In this document: positions 8,896-17,947 of the stretch, one piece after another | How the letters are laid out: each line of letters begins with the position of its first letter | Position numbering within the stretch: the stretch's first letter is position 1 | Assembly: GCF_003952505.1 (NCBI RefSeq) | Contig: NZ_CP034450.1 | Coordinates: forward strand, 4,588,001 to 4,652,000 | DNA length: 64,000 bases | Direction: 5' to 3' | Source of the DNA: Mesorhizobium sp. M4B.F.Ca.ET.058.02.1.1 | GTDB taxonomy: Bacteria > Pseudomonadota > Alphaproteobacteria > Rhizobiales > Rhizobiaceae | Made by a program: the position numbers and the translations under genes | The notes under the pieces: model-generated | The model's input: the letters and a program-made list of their open reading frames with translations, nothing else | Told to the model about the DNA's origin: nothing | The model's database searches: none

Positions 8896-10683
8896 TCAGG
8901 CAAGGCCTTTCGCTAGTTCCAATGCCTGCCGTTCATATAGGCGGCGGTAAATGCCACCATCGATACCGACCAGCGCCGCATGATCGCCGTCCTCGACAAT
9001 GCGGCCGCGGTCGAAGACGAGCAGACGATCGAGCGCGCGGACCGTCGACAGCCGGTGTGCGATGACAAGCGTGGTCCGACCAACCATCAGCCGATCCATC
9101 GCTTCTTGAATGAGCACCTCGGATTCCGAATCGAGGCTTGACGTCGCCTCGTCCAGGATGAGGATCGGCGCGTTCGCCAGGAAGGCGCGCGCGATCGCCA
9201 CCCGCTGGCGTTCGCCGCCTGAGAGCTTTAAACCCCTTTCGCCGACCAAGGTCCGATAGCCCTTCGGCAGGGGCGCGATGAATTCGTGTGCACTGGCCAT
9301 TCGTGCCGCTTGCTCGATCTCGGCCTGGCTAGCACCAGGCCGGCCATAAGCGATGTTCTCGGCTAGCGACCTGTGAAACAGGATAGGCTCCTGCTGCACT
9401 ATTGCAATCTGCGAACGAAGCGATTCTTGGGTCACCTCGGAGACGTCCTGGCCGTCAATCAGGATCCGGCCGCCACTCAGGTCGTAGAGTCTCTGGATGA
9501 GCTTCACGAGTGTTGTCTTGCCGGAACCGGAGGGACCAACCAGCCCGACCCTCTCGCCAGCTTCAATCGACAGCGAACATTCGCTGTAAAGCGGCAGGAG
9601 ATGGTTGCTGTAGCGGAAATGGACGTTCTCGAAAACAATGCGCCCCTTTGTGATCCGGATCGGCTTGGCCGCTGAATGGTCGGCAACATCCAGCTGCTGA
9701 TTGTGGATGGCGACCAGTTCTTCTATTTCATTAACCGAGCGCTGCACGTTGCGGACGTGCACGCCGGTATCACGCAGATAGCCCTGGAGGACGACGAGGG
9801 ACGTGAGAACATATGCGATCTCGCCAGGCGTTGCACGTCCATCCGACGACAGTAAAAGGGCATACCCGACCACCGCCATCCTGAGAGCCACCAAAGTGAC
9901 ACCTTGGGTTGAACTAATTGTCGTTCCGCGCATCCAAGCCCGGCGCGTGCGGTGCCGCCATTTGGTAACGATCTTTGCTAGGCGCTCGTCTTCGCGGCCC
10001 TCGGCGCCGAAGCCCTTGACCACAGCGTTGCAGCTGACCGCATCCGCAAGCGCTCCGCCGAGCCTTGTGTCCCACCCGTTAGCAAGGCTCGCCGCCGGCG
10101 CGACATAGCTGAGCGACAGCGAAATCGCAAATGCAAGGTAGATGATAGCGCCGCACGCAAAGATCAGGCCCATGACCGGCCAGTGCCAGCCGAGCAGCGC
10201 CGTCGAACCTACCAAAATGATAAAGGACGGGAGCAGCGCGATTAATATAGTGCTGTTTAGGAGCTCAAGCGCCCCCATGCCGCGTGTTATCTTGCGCACT
10301 GTCGAGCCGGCGAAGCTGTTCGCATGCCAGTCTGTCGAAAAGCGCTGGAGGTGATAGAACGCTTCGTTCGCGACATCGGACATCATCTTCAGCACCAGGT
10401 CGTTCAGGCCAATCAAGGCGACGTGGCGAATGGCAATGGCACCGAGTGCTAGTGCAAACGGTACAGAGAAGGCTGCAAGGACAGTGTCGCCTCGGAAAAC
10501 AGCGTCGATGAGACGGCCTGAATAGAGCGGCACCAGCACGTCAGCCAGCGTGGAGGCGAGCATCGCGCTCATGATGATCGCGAGCCGGGCCGGCTGCCGG
10601 TTCCAGAGGTGGACAGTAAAAGTAAAGACGTCGCGACAAGTGGCATCGCGCCCATGGACGGGGAAGCGTTTCATGGTTTCCAA
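8896..10683 (-). CDS. ABC exporter, fused permease and ATPase (MsbA/NdvA type)
   Basis: Half-size ABC exporter of 595 residues: an N-terminal transmembrane domain of about six helices (residues 30-310) and a C-terminal nucleotide-binding domain. The ATPase shows Walker A GPSGSGKTT (about 385), Q-loop IVQQEPILF, signature LSGGERQR and Walker B ILILDEATSSLD, followed by the H-loop IAHRLSTVR. It should work as a homodimer in the inner membrane. Relatives export lipids, glucans or peptides; the substrate cannot be told here. A start at 10674 (METM) is also possible. A short stretch closely similar to its linker region (FENVHFRYSNH) recurs as a fragment at about 14.1 kb, so a paralogue has been lost nearby. 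Confidence 0.9.
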   Translation of the reverse strand: METMKRFPVHGRDATCRDVFTFTVHLWNRQPARLAIIMSAMLASTLADVLVPLYSGRLIDAVFRGDTVLAAFSVPFALALGAIAIRHVALIGLNDLVLKMMSDVANEAFYHLQRFSTDWHANSFAGSTVRKITRGMGALELLNSTILIALLPSFIILVGSTALLGWHWPVMGLIFACGAIIYLAFAISLSLSYVAPAASLANGWDTRLGGALADAVSCNAVVKGFGAEGREDERLAKIVTKWRHRTRRAWMRGTTISSTQGVTLVALRMAVVGYALLLSSDGRATPGEIAYVLTSLVVLQGYLRDTGVHVRNVQRSVNEIEELVAIHNQQLDVADHSAAKPIRITKGRIVFENVHFRYSNHLLPLYSECSLSIEAGERVGLVGPSGSGKTTLVKLIQRLYDLSGGRILIDGQDVSEVTQESLRSQIAIVQQEPILFHRSLAENIAYGRPGASQAEIEQAARMASAHEFIAPLPKGYRTLVGERGLKLSGGERQRVAIARAFLANAPILILDEATSSLDSESEVLIQEAMDRLMVGRTTLVIAHRLSTVRALDRLLVFDRGRIVEDGDHAALVGIDGGIYRRLYERQALELAKGLA

Positions 10684-11352
10684 GCGGGCGCATCAACACG
10701 CTCGGTCCCAAAGAAGTTAAATGACAAAGCTGGAATTTTCGACCTCCCCCACACAGGGTCAGTTTGGCGGGCAGCTCCTGCCGCCTCGCAACGGTGGGCT
10801 TCAAAAGTCGTGCCAACTGAGCGGGACCAGCCGCACCGGCAGGTTACCGAGCCTGGAGAAAGTCAGCTGGGATCCAGTCGAATACGATTGCTACGGCTAT
10901 CCCAAACTCGAGGGAGATTGCAAAAGAAAGGCCGATGCTATCGATGTAAAATTGTTCTTCTTTATGCTTTAAGCGTGTTTGGCGATCATCACCTGGTGCA
11001 TCACGTTGCCTCGATCAAATAAGTACAGTTGCAACGCAGCTTTCTCACGTGCCCGGCGCTTAGGTGCTGATTTCAAAAACGCGCCGCGAATACTTTCCTG
11101 CCCATATTCCGTCAATCGAATGCTCGACTGTCGGATTGTGCGCTCCCCGACACAGTGCTGTTCGGTTCGCCTCCTGGGTACCTCGCTCCAGTCGGTTTAC
11201 AACCTGAAGAAAGCTCCGCTCGCAAGGTGGCACGACTCTTGATCGTACGTCTTTAGGTGGCGGAAGAAACTCCGGCTGTCGATTCCCATACTACGCATGT
11301 TGCGATGCTGGGCTGGAGCTGCGCACCTGAGGACGCAACTGAAGGAGAGATC
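10684..11352. other. Intergenic region between ABC exporter and luxR-type gene
   Basis: Divergent intergenic region of about 670 bases. Small open frames carry no recognised motif. It must contain promoters for the ABC exporter (leftward) and the LuxR gene (rightward). An imperfect dyad TGTG-N10-CACA at about 11137-11154 is the only lux-box-like element I noticed, and it is weak. Confidence 0.4.
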
Positions 11353-12096
11353 GTGGAACTCCCGCGGATCGAGTTAGGTCTATTCCTCGACATGACTGAT
11401 GATATCGCGCAATCCGAACAGTTGTTCGAACTGTTGTCCGCGTTTGCGCTGAAGTTCGATTGCCCGTGGATTGCCTATGGCCCGCTCGCATCAAAACAGA
11501 GGGTTTTCAAGCCGAACCGACAGGATTCTGTGGTGATGTGGAATTATCCTGCTGAATGGCAGGAGCGCTACTCGAGAATGGGCTATGCCAAAATAGACCC
11601 ACTCATCAAGAAAGGTCGAAAGGAGGCAGGGGCCTTTCGATGGAGCGAGGTGTATACCGATGAAAGCATAACTGAAGATGGACGCCGCGTCTTGGACGAA
11701 GCAGCAACATTCGGCTTGAGGTCAGGCGTTACCGTCCCATTACATGGCCCTGCTGACAGCTTTAGGTTTATGAGTTTTGCTCAATCCTCGGACTGCGAAT
11801 TGCAAAATAGAGCGATCACCTACCTGCAAATGGCCGCGCTACGGTTTCATCTGAGGGTTACGAAGTTCGACACTACGACTGCGTCGGAACAAGTTCATAA
11901 CCTGTCTCCGAGAGAAATACAGTGCATTGATTTGGTGTCACAAGGAAAATCGTCATGGGTCATCGGAACTATTTTAGGGATATCACGATATACCGTAGAT
12001 TTCCATCTTAAAAACGTGATGCGGAAGTTGGATTCGACCAGCAGAACATCAGCTGCTGTAAAGGCTTCGAAACTTGGGATTATCGAACCGCAATAG
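11353..12096 (+). CDS. LuxR-family quorum-sensing regulator (no luxI nearby)
   Basis: Transcription factor with an N-terminal autoinducer-binding domain (residues 1-165) and a C-terminal LuxR helix-turn-helix (LSPREIQCIDLVSQGKS through TVDFHLKNVMRKLD). Ligand-pocket residues typical of acyl-homoserine-lactone receptors are present: W and Y in AEWQERYSRMGY, D-P in KIDPLI, W in AFRWSEV, and the later G in LRSGVTVP. I prefer the GTG at 11353, because GAAGGAGAG lies just upstream and gives 247 residues, the family norm. The same frame is open from a GTG at 11257. No luxI-type synthase is seen in the window, so it is a solo here. It could control the genes that follow. Confidence 0.9.
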   Translation: MELPRIELGLFLDMTDDIAQSEQLFELLSAFALKFDCPWIAYGPLASKQRVFKPNRQDSVVMWNYPAEWQERYSRMGYAKIDPLIKKGRKEAGAFRWSEVYTDESITEDGRRVLDEAATFGLRSGVTVPLHGPADSFRFMSFAQSSDCELQNRAITYLQMAALRFHLRVTKFDTTTASEQVHNLSPREIQCIDLVSQGKSSWVIGTILGISRYTVDFHLKNVMRKLDSTSRTSAAVKASKLGIIEPQ

Positions 12097-12109
12097 GTGC
12101 GCAGCTAGT

Positions 12110-12255
12110 TCTCCGCCCGTAGTAGCGCGAGTGATAGCCGAGACGCTCCGGCGTGCGCTCGCTCTTTCGAAGCACCCAGCGCCTCGTCCATCTCGGCCTC
12201 GAGCACCTCCTGCATCACCGCGCGGATCACCTCGTTCAATCTATCCCGGTTCCAA
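12110..12255 (-). pseudogene. IS256-family transposase, N-terminal fragment
   Basis: The minus strand encodes LNEVIRAVMQEVLEAEMDEA, the characteristic N-terminal stretch of IS256 (Mutator) transposases. It then continues ERTPERLGYHSRYYGR in another frame after a frameshift near 12150. Nothing of the catalytic core remains, so this is an inactive remnant. Confidence 0.75.
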
Positions 12256-12942
12256 AGCAGAATGTCTTTGACGGCAGCGCTGGCGGTCTTACTTTCTGTC
12301 TTGATCGGCGGCGTTCCTTCCAGGGAATCGGTGACGTTGAACACCACCCTGTCATGACCGCCCACTCTCAGCGAATTTGCAGAACTCAGCACACCATTCC
12401 GTCTTAAGCGACTGACGCATGAGTGATGTGTGTCCAAAATCTGACAGCCGTCAGAAAACATGTCGGGTTCAAAACAGCGGAGCGTCTTGAGCCTGTCGGG
12501 CTTTTCGAAGCCTATCACGCAGTAACTGCGCGCCAGGCGCACTGGCACGGCCTTTGCTGGTCGAGGTGCGGCAATATAGGGTGAGGGCTGACCCGCATGA
12601 GAACACGGAACTCGCTCGATGAAAGGGATGACTCGACCTCATCCAGAAAGCTTCTTTCCGGCGGGTTCGAGGGTGCTGTGCGCGCATCTCGGCGGCGGGC
12701 CAGCGATCAACGGTTGAGGCTACATCTCCGGAGCGAGTGATGCCTCGAAAAATGCAATGCTGTCTCTGGTCCGACGCGCTCGAAGTTTGTGAAGAGTCGG
12801 CCCGGCAAATCGGCGAACCGGGCGGCTTAGGCTGCCAAAAGGGTAGATGGCCGCGTTGACTCAGTAGATCAGCAGGCGGTGCCAGAAAGCCAAAGGCACA
12901 CCATCGTGGCGCTTCGACGTAAGTAGATGGGAGTCGTCACCA
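12256..12942. other. Debris region upstream of the radical SAM gene
   Basis: Apart from the acdS relic at 12612-12728, no gene is supported. The stretch 12256-12600 keeps one minus-strand open frame joined to the transposase fragment, but its product (MPVRLARSYCVIGFEK...) matches nothing I know. No clear promoter for the following gene is seen. Confidence 0.4.
12612..12728 (+). pseudogene. Remnant of the 3' end of a second acdS gene
   Basis: The DNA aligns by eye with the last 120 bases of acdS at 8044-8160. The translation gives FFPAGSRVL-C-AHLGGGPAING, against [21 protein letters not shown] in the intact gene. A stop codon follows ING, and one extra base in the ATGACTCGACCTC stretch shifts the frame upstream. 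The rest of the gene is gone. Confidence 0.82.
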
Positions 12943-13785
12943 GTGATTTTGCCGGAACTTCGCTTAGCAAACACAGCCGGCAGGGTTTTGGAGATAACGA
13001 CGACCACGGGATGCGTCGTAGGATGTTCATATTGTCCCCAGGACAAGTTCGCGGTCCGGCAAAGAAAAGTGTCTCATGCGAGTCATCTGGGTCTTGAAGA
13101 TTTCAAGCGGTGTCTGGCCCGCGTACCGACTTCCGTCGACATTGGTTTTGCGGGATACTCCGAACCTTGGCTCAATCCGGACTGCACCGAAATGGTGGAG
13201 CACGCCTTCGCCAAAGGCCATGGCATCAGGATTTTTACGACGCTGGTGGGAATGAACGGGCAGGACCTGCAACGATTGCAAGCCTTGCGCTTAGGCGTAT
13301 TCGTGGTTCATGTTTTCGATGATGGCACCTACATGAACAGCCGCCTGGTCGGAGACAAGTATCGCGATCTGGTTCGTCAACTCGTCGACGCGGATATCCC
13401 CTTGATCCGGTTCGTGGCTTTGGGCGAGCCCCACCCAGATATAGCCGACATTATTCCTACCCAAGCACTGATAAAAGCGCGGCCCATGAGCAGTAGGGGT
13501 GGAAGCGTCGACCCTAAGATCGTTGCACCACGCCAGCCAGTGGTCGGAGCCCTAACCTGCGTGGACGAACGACAGTATCGGAATGTTCTTCTTCCAAACG
13601 GCGACGTTACCCTATGCTCCATGGATTTTGAACGGCGTCACGTATTGGGCAACCTTCTATATGAGGGTTACTCCGATCTGTTTGAAAAGCCAGTTTTTCG
13701 CGAAATCGTCGACCGCATGAATGGAGCGGATGGTTTTCTGCTTTGCAGAATGTGTGAATTCGCCGACCCAAACGACCGGACCTGA
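12943..13785 (+). CDS. Radical SAM protein with C-terminal SPASM-like cysteines
   Basis: Radical S-adenosylmethionine enzyme of about 280 residues. The 4Fe-4S motif CVVGCSYC (CxxxCxxC) lies at about residues 24-31, and FAGYSEPWLNPD resembles the following GGEP region. The C-terminal part contains ALTCVDERQYRNVLLPNGDVTLCSMDF and, later, LLCRMCEF. This spacing is typical of SPASM or twitch domains that bind an auxiliary cluster. Such enzymes often modify peptides or cofactors; no precursor peptide gene is obvious nearby. The start is GTG at 12943, and the ribosome-binding site is weak. It is intact although flanked by gene fragments. A role in the adjacent putative biosynthetic cluster is only inferred. 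Confidence 0.85.
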   Translation: MILPELRLANTAGRVLEITTTTGCVVGCSYCPQDKFAVRQRKVSHASHLGLEDFKRCLARVPTSVDIGFAGYSEPWLNPDCTEMVEHAFAKGHGIRIFTTLVGMNGQDLQRLQALRLGVFVVHVFDDGTYMNSRLVGDKYRDLVRQLVDADIPLIRFVALGEPHPDIADIIPTQALIKARPMSSRGGSVDPKIVAPRQPVVGALTCVDERQYRNVLLPNGDVTLCSMDFERRHVLGNLLYEGYSDLFEKPVFREIVDRMNGADGFLLCRMCEFADPNDRT

Positions 13786-13899
13786 GCGGATGCCGGCCGA
13801 GAGGGCGTGCCTGGCAATGCGGATGGCCCCACGACAAATGCACCTGCCCGCGACGCCATCGTGTTTTCGCGGTACGCGAGCATGATCCGGTAGGCGCGG

Positions 13900-14125
13900 C
13901 AGAGGGCCTCGAGCATTTCGGAGACGAGTTCATCGAACGTGGTCTTCGCCTTCCAACCGAGCTTGCCGGCTGCCTTGGAGGCATCGCCGATCACCAGGTC
14001 AATCTCGGTCGGACGGAAATAGCGTTTGTCGATACCGATGAGCGCTTGATTGCTTATGCATCACGGCCCACCTCGTCAACGCCTTCCCCCTCCCAGACTA
14101 TCTCCTTTTCGACTGGCCTGAAGGC
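13900..14125 (-). pseudogene. noeL: GDP-mannose 4,6-dehydratase (noeL/gmd) 3' remnant
   Basis: The minus strand encodes IVWEGEGVDEVGRDA and, after a one-base frameshift near 14057, ALIGIDKRYFRPTEIDLVIG and GDASKAAGKLGWKAKTTFDE. This is the C-terminal end of GDP-mannose 4,6-dehydratase. In rhizobia noeL makes GDP-fucose for fucosylated Nod factors. The N-terminal three quarters, with the NAD-binding domain, are missing. The reading continues into unrelated sequence after about 13900. Confidence 0.8.
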
Positions 14126-14132
14126 AGCAGCC

Positions 14133-14203
14133 CAGCTGCGGCCGGGATGGTTGCCGTCGCGGTAGTGGACGTTCTCGAAATCGATGCGGCCCTTCGCCAG
14201 CAC
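14133..14203 (-). pseudogene. Short fragment of a second ABC exporter
   Basis: The minus strand reads VLAKGRIDFENVHYRDGNHP, closely parallel to ITKGRIVFENVHFRYSNH in the ABC exporter at 8896-10683. The DNA match is also visible, for example TGGACGTTCTCGAAA in both. It is about 70 bases long and fused directly to the noeL remnant. Confidence 0.6.
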
Positions 14204-14843
14204 GTCTCCCGGTTGCTTCCGCCTGGCCTACGAACGGGCTTTCCGTCAAGGGCGCCCACGGCGGCCCCGCCCCTTTTTTCCGGCGGCTCGGGCCAATCAT
14301 CTCGCGCAAGAGATCGGAATCCGCAGTCGTCTCCAAGAGAGCGCGGCTTTCGCTGTGTCATCGGTCATCAAAAGTTTTTTGAATCAGGTTGGTGTCCGCA
14401 GCCCGAGGTTGAACGGCGAATATTGATGACCACCGCAAAGCCGCTCGCTCGCTACGGCACTATTGAGGGGGCGCGCTCGCGAGCGGCTTCGCTACCGCCG
14501 AGCTACACAACCTCTGGCGACGCGACCCTGCTAATCGTCCTTGGACTTATCATTCTCTGGAGTCGCTATGGGTAGGCGATGGGATACGTCAACTACCCGA
14601 TATCGTAGTATCGGTGCTTTCGCGGAAACTGTAAAAGCCATCTTGTTGCAGCAGATTCACCGAAAGTGTCCTCACGGAGGCAACGCAACCGAACAACGTT
14701 CGATGAGGATGCCGGCATCACCAGACTAACCAAGGCTGCCTCCGGCATTCTGCTCTCAATGTTGGATGACGAACATCTACCGCGAACCACCAGCCATTAA
14801 TCGCTCTCTCTTCTTTGAACGACCCAAGTGCAGAGGACTTAAT
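14204..14843. other. Spacer upstream of the EctB-like aminotransferase gene
   Basis: No intact gene. A minus-strand stretch near 14300-14335 reads ADSDLLREMIG, reminiscent of the start of another IS256-type transposase, but it is too short to call. The rest holds no recognised feature. Confidence 0.4.
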
Positions 14844-16100
14844 ATGAACACCGACCCTTTCACCGCGCATGAGTCCAACGTTCGTCGCTATGGTCGGTCG
14901 TTTCCCGCGGTCTTTGAGAGGGCACTTGGGGCCACCATCTGGGACGAAACCGGTAACGCATATATCGACTTCCTCGTCGGGTCCGGGGCGCTTAATTACG
15001 GGCACAACAATCCGGATATCATGGCGCCAGCGATTGAATATCTCGTCGGTGAGAACATTCTTCTGTCGCTTGATATGCATACGGCGGCAAAGCGTGACTT
15101 CATTGAAGGGTTCGTCGATTGGATCCTGAAACCCAGAGGCCTTTTGTACAAGATTCAGTTTCCCGGCCCGACCGGCACGAACGCCAACGAAGCGGCTCTG
15201 GCGCTGGCGCGAAAATACACCGGCCGCTCGAGCGTCATGGCCTTTACGAATGCGTTCCACGGCATGTCGCTCGGCTCTCTGGCGGTGTCGGGCTCGGCCT
15301 CAACCAGGCAACTGGGAGGCGTTGCTCGCCACGATGTGATCCGTGTTCCCTATGACGGCTATCCGAGCCAAGCTTTCGATTCCGCCAGTTACATCGACCA
15401 CGTTTTGAGCGACCCGGGGAGCGGCATAGAAAAGCCTGCCGCAATTATACTGGAGACCATCCAGGCAGAAGGCGGCATGAACGCCGCGTCCGCGGCTTGG
15501 CTCACGGAAATTCAGCGCATTTGCCGTACTCACGGCATTGTTTTTATCGTCGACGATATTCAGGCGGGTGCGGGCCGAACTGGCGATTTCTTCTCATTCG
15601 AGTCCGCAAAAATCGAACCGGACATTGTGTGTCTTTCCAAGTCCCTAAGCGGTTCAGGTAGTCCGTTGTCCATCGTTCTGATTCGACCCGACTTGGACAT
15701 ATGGAAGCCGGGAGAGCATAGCGGGACATTCAGAGGCAACAATTTCGCCTTCGTGACGGCAGGAGCCATGTGCAAGATGTGGTCGGATAGAAAATTTACT
15801 GCAGGTATCGAGCGGACAGCCGTCAGGCTGCAAACGCACCTCGATCGCCTCGTTGCGAAATTCCCCCGGTACATCGAACAAAAGCGCGGTCGCGGTCTGA
15901 TGGCCGGCCTGAAATGCCGTTCACCGGCAGTTGTCGGCCGCGTGCACGATGTCGCGTTCGAAAATGGCCTTCTTATCGAATCCTCAGGGCCAAATCGCGA
16001 CGTTATCAAAGTCCTCCCGCCGATAACCATCACCGATGCCGAACTCGATCGTGGCATCACCATCCTTGATCACGCACTACAGGAGCAAGACAATGCATAA
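14844..16100 (+). CDS. Class III aminotransferase, EctB-like (diaminobutyrate aminotransferase family)
   Basis: PLP-dependent class III aminotransferase of 418 residues, closely resembling EctB, which forms L-2,4-diaminobutyrate from aspartate semialdehyde and glutamate. Landmarks are RSFPAVFERALGATIWDETG at the N terminus, PGPTGTNANEAALALARKYT, the cofactor-binding VDDIQAGAGRTG, and the PLP lysine in LSKSLSG. Next come HSGTFRGNNFAFVTA and RGRGLMAGL. The start at 14844 is supported by AGAGGA about 8 bases upstream. Its stop overlaps the next gene by eight bases, so the two are coupled. No EctA or EctC is present, so ectoine itself is probably not the product. The reverse reaction (a DoeD-like role) is possible. 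Confidence 0.87.
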   Translation: MNTDPFTAHESNVRRYGRSFPAVFERALGATIWDETGNAYIDFLVGSGALNYGHNNPDIMAPAIEYLVGENILLSLDMHTAAKRDFIEGFVDWILKPRGLLYKIQFPGPTGTNANEAALALARKYTGRSSVMAFTNAFHGMSLGSLAVSGSASTRQLGGVARHDVIRVPYDGYPSQAFDSASYIDHVLSDPGSGIEKPAAIILETIQAEGGMNAASAAWLTEIQRICRTHGIVFIVDDIQAGAGRTGDFFSFESAKIEPDIVCLSKSLSGSGSPLSIVLIRPDLDIWKPGEHSGTFRGNNFAFVTAGAMCKMWSDRKFTAGIERTAVRLQTHLDRLVAKFPRYIEQKRGRGLMAGLKCRSPAVVGRVHDVAFENGLLIESSGPNRDVIKVLPPITITDAELDRGITILDHALQEQDNA

Positions 16101-16929
16101 GCAGATAACTCAAGTGCCAGCCATCTCCCCGGTTTCAATCAAAGAACGGACCGGGTCGATCAACACGGCGGATATCATCTCAGTCCTGAAAGGTGAGCTC
16201 ACCGCTCTGCACATCAAGCAAGCGTTCAGCGCCGAAGTAGCCGAGGAGATCACCACGAACTTTGTAGGCAGTTCCGGTCTCAAGGAGCGTAATGATGGTG
16301 TGCCCGGACAATATGTCGGCGCATCTCACTACAGGAAGGATGCAGCCACATATTTCGCAGACGCCGAAAACGCGCGGCCGTACGTCGATGCCCTTTTTAA
16401 GAATTTGGTTGACCCGGTCCGAGCAATATTCGGCGCGTTGAAGCGAGAGCTTCATAACCAGGGCATCGAATTGCGGCTGGCCCGTTCCGAACACGGCCAG
16501 GCCAATGTTTGTCGCGCTCTCAGTTGGTCAGGCAGTGGCACGTTTTCCTTGGATCCCCACGACGATGTCGCTCAAGTCTTACGTGCTGGCGATGATTACG
16601 AGCTTTCTGCGGTGGCGCACAATACGGTCGCAGCGCTCAACCTCTATCCCAGCATGTCCGAGAACGGGGGCAATCTGAGGCTCTGGAGCCATAAGCCGAC
16701 AGTTGCGGACCGAAAGTCGCAGGGTGTGGAGACCACTGGATATCCCTATTCGGCAGCCTATCTTGAGGCCGTCCCTTGCCGCGAGTTCCAGCTCAAGGCC
16801 GGGGATATCGCCCTAATCGATGGCGGCTTCGTTCACGGGGTTACCGGTCAATCAGACGGAAAGCGTCGCCTGGTGCTGAATTGCTTTTTCGGATTTGCCC
16901 GGCCTGATCTTGTTCTCTGGTGGACCTGA
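16093..16929 (+). CDS. Fe(II)/2-oxoglutarate-dependent oxygenase
   Basis: Predicted non-haem iron oxygenase (278 residues) that would hydroxylate a small substrate with 2-oxoglutarate and O2. The iron-binding triad is visible as HDD in SLDPHDDVAQV (about residues 155-157) and H in GGFVHGVTGQ. The downstream KRRLVLN supplies an arginine for 2-oxoglutarate. Other features are NGGNLRLWSHKP and GDIALIDGG, typical of cupin strands. AGGAG lies 7 bases before the ATG, and translation overlaps the EctB-like gene. This pairing suggests it acts on the aminotransferase product or a derivative, such as a diamino acid (inference). The substrate is unknown. Confidence 0.78.
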   Translation: MHKQITQVPAISPVSIKERTGSINTADIISVLKGELTALHIKQAFSAEVAEEITTNFVGSSGLKERNDGVPGQYVGASHYRKDAATYFADAENARPYVDALFKNLVDPVRAIFGALKRELHNQGIELRLARSEHGQANVCRALSWSGSGTFSLDPHDDVAQVLRAGDDYELSAVAHNTVAALNLYPSMSENGGNLRLWSHKPTVADRKSQGVETTGYPYSAAYLEAVPCREFQLKAGDIALIDGGFVHGVTGQSDGKRRLVLNCFFGFARPDLVLWWT

Positions 16930-17947
16930 AATAGGAATGTCGCAGCGACCGACCGGATTTAGCCGGCAGTTAAAGCGTGAACATCCTTCGTCACGGGGAC
17001 TTGCCACGGGTGATTTCCTCTAGCTGCAATTAGAGTCCATCCTAATTGATGTAGAAAGAAGATCACTCGTGGCGTGAGTTCCAACGAGGACATCGTTGCT
17101 TGCAAGGGGCCGGCCTCCGAAGCAGGGAAAGAAACATGTGGATCGTCGCACGAATTCTTTCTTGCGATGCGCGACGACTGCGGCGTCATAGCTTTGACCG
17201 GTTGAAAAGCCATTGACCATCCCACTGAGATGAACGCCTTGGATCCCCCGCCTCCGGCCCCGTCGCGTGCGTAAAGCGTCTGCCCTGGTAAGTCAGCACC
17301 GTAGAGATTGGGCCGGAATATTCTCATGCATCATGGCGCGCCACCTCCCGTCGAACGCACTATCGATCTCGCCGTGCCAAGACCGATCTCCCCGCGTGAC
17401 TTGCCCTCGCTATCCGCGGCTGACGGCTTGGGTGGAAGGCACCATCGACACACTTTAAAGACGGCTCAATATAACGAAACAATCTTAGATTCTCAGTTTT
17501 TGAAGGATTTCTCGAAAGGTCGCTCCGACTGAGTGAAAGCTGGCCTGATTCCTGGTCGCCCCGCAGAGGAGAGGCCGAATACCTCGCGAGCAATTGCCAG
17601 TCTGTCTTACGGCGGGAAAACTCAAACGTCAGTTCCTGTCCGGTTGGCTCTTGAAACAGAAGCCCATGACGGCAATAAGCTTCGCATACCAGGAAAGTAC
17701 TTAGCGCCACCCCGGAGGTCAAAGTAGGCGAAATCACCTACAATATTGATGTTGTTTAAAACACCAGAACGAATTTGTATTATATTTTTAACATATAAGT
17801 TCTTGAATCGTCCCTCAATAACTTGGTATTGATCCCATAAGTTAACTGGATCAGGGGTCTCATTGTTTTATTTTACTTAGGCAGAAACTGAGTTGCGAGA
17901 TTTTCCAGGAGCCCAGCAGGGGGCGCCGATACAGACGGAGGATGACT
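16930..17947. other. Long intergenic region with an AT-rich promoter-like zone
   Basis: No gene supported in about 1 kb. The stretch 17740-17880 is strikingly AT-rich for this DNA (for example TTGTATTATATTTTTAACAT) and probably holds the promoter and regulatory sites of the oxygenase gene that follows. No single -35/-10 pair stands out. The remaining 800 bases show only short low-quality open frames. Confidence 0.5.

Noticed and set aside
11137..11154. TGTG-N10-CACA as a lux box
   Set aside because: Only about half of the dyad positions match; not distinguishable from chance.
14290..14340. ADSDLLREMIG on the minus strand as a second IS256 fragment
   Set aside because: Eleven residues are too few to establish homology without a database search.
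14844..16929. Ectoine biosynthesis operon (ectABC)
   Set aside because: The EctB-like enzyme is not accompanied by an EctA acetyltransferase or an EctC synthase; the next gene is a general Fe/2OG oxygenase lacking the family marks of ectoine hydroxylase that I could recognise.
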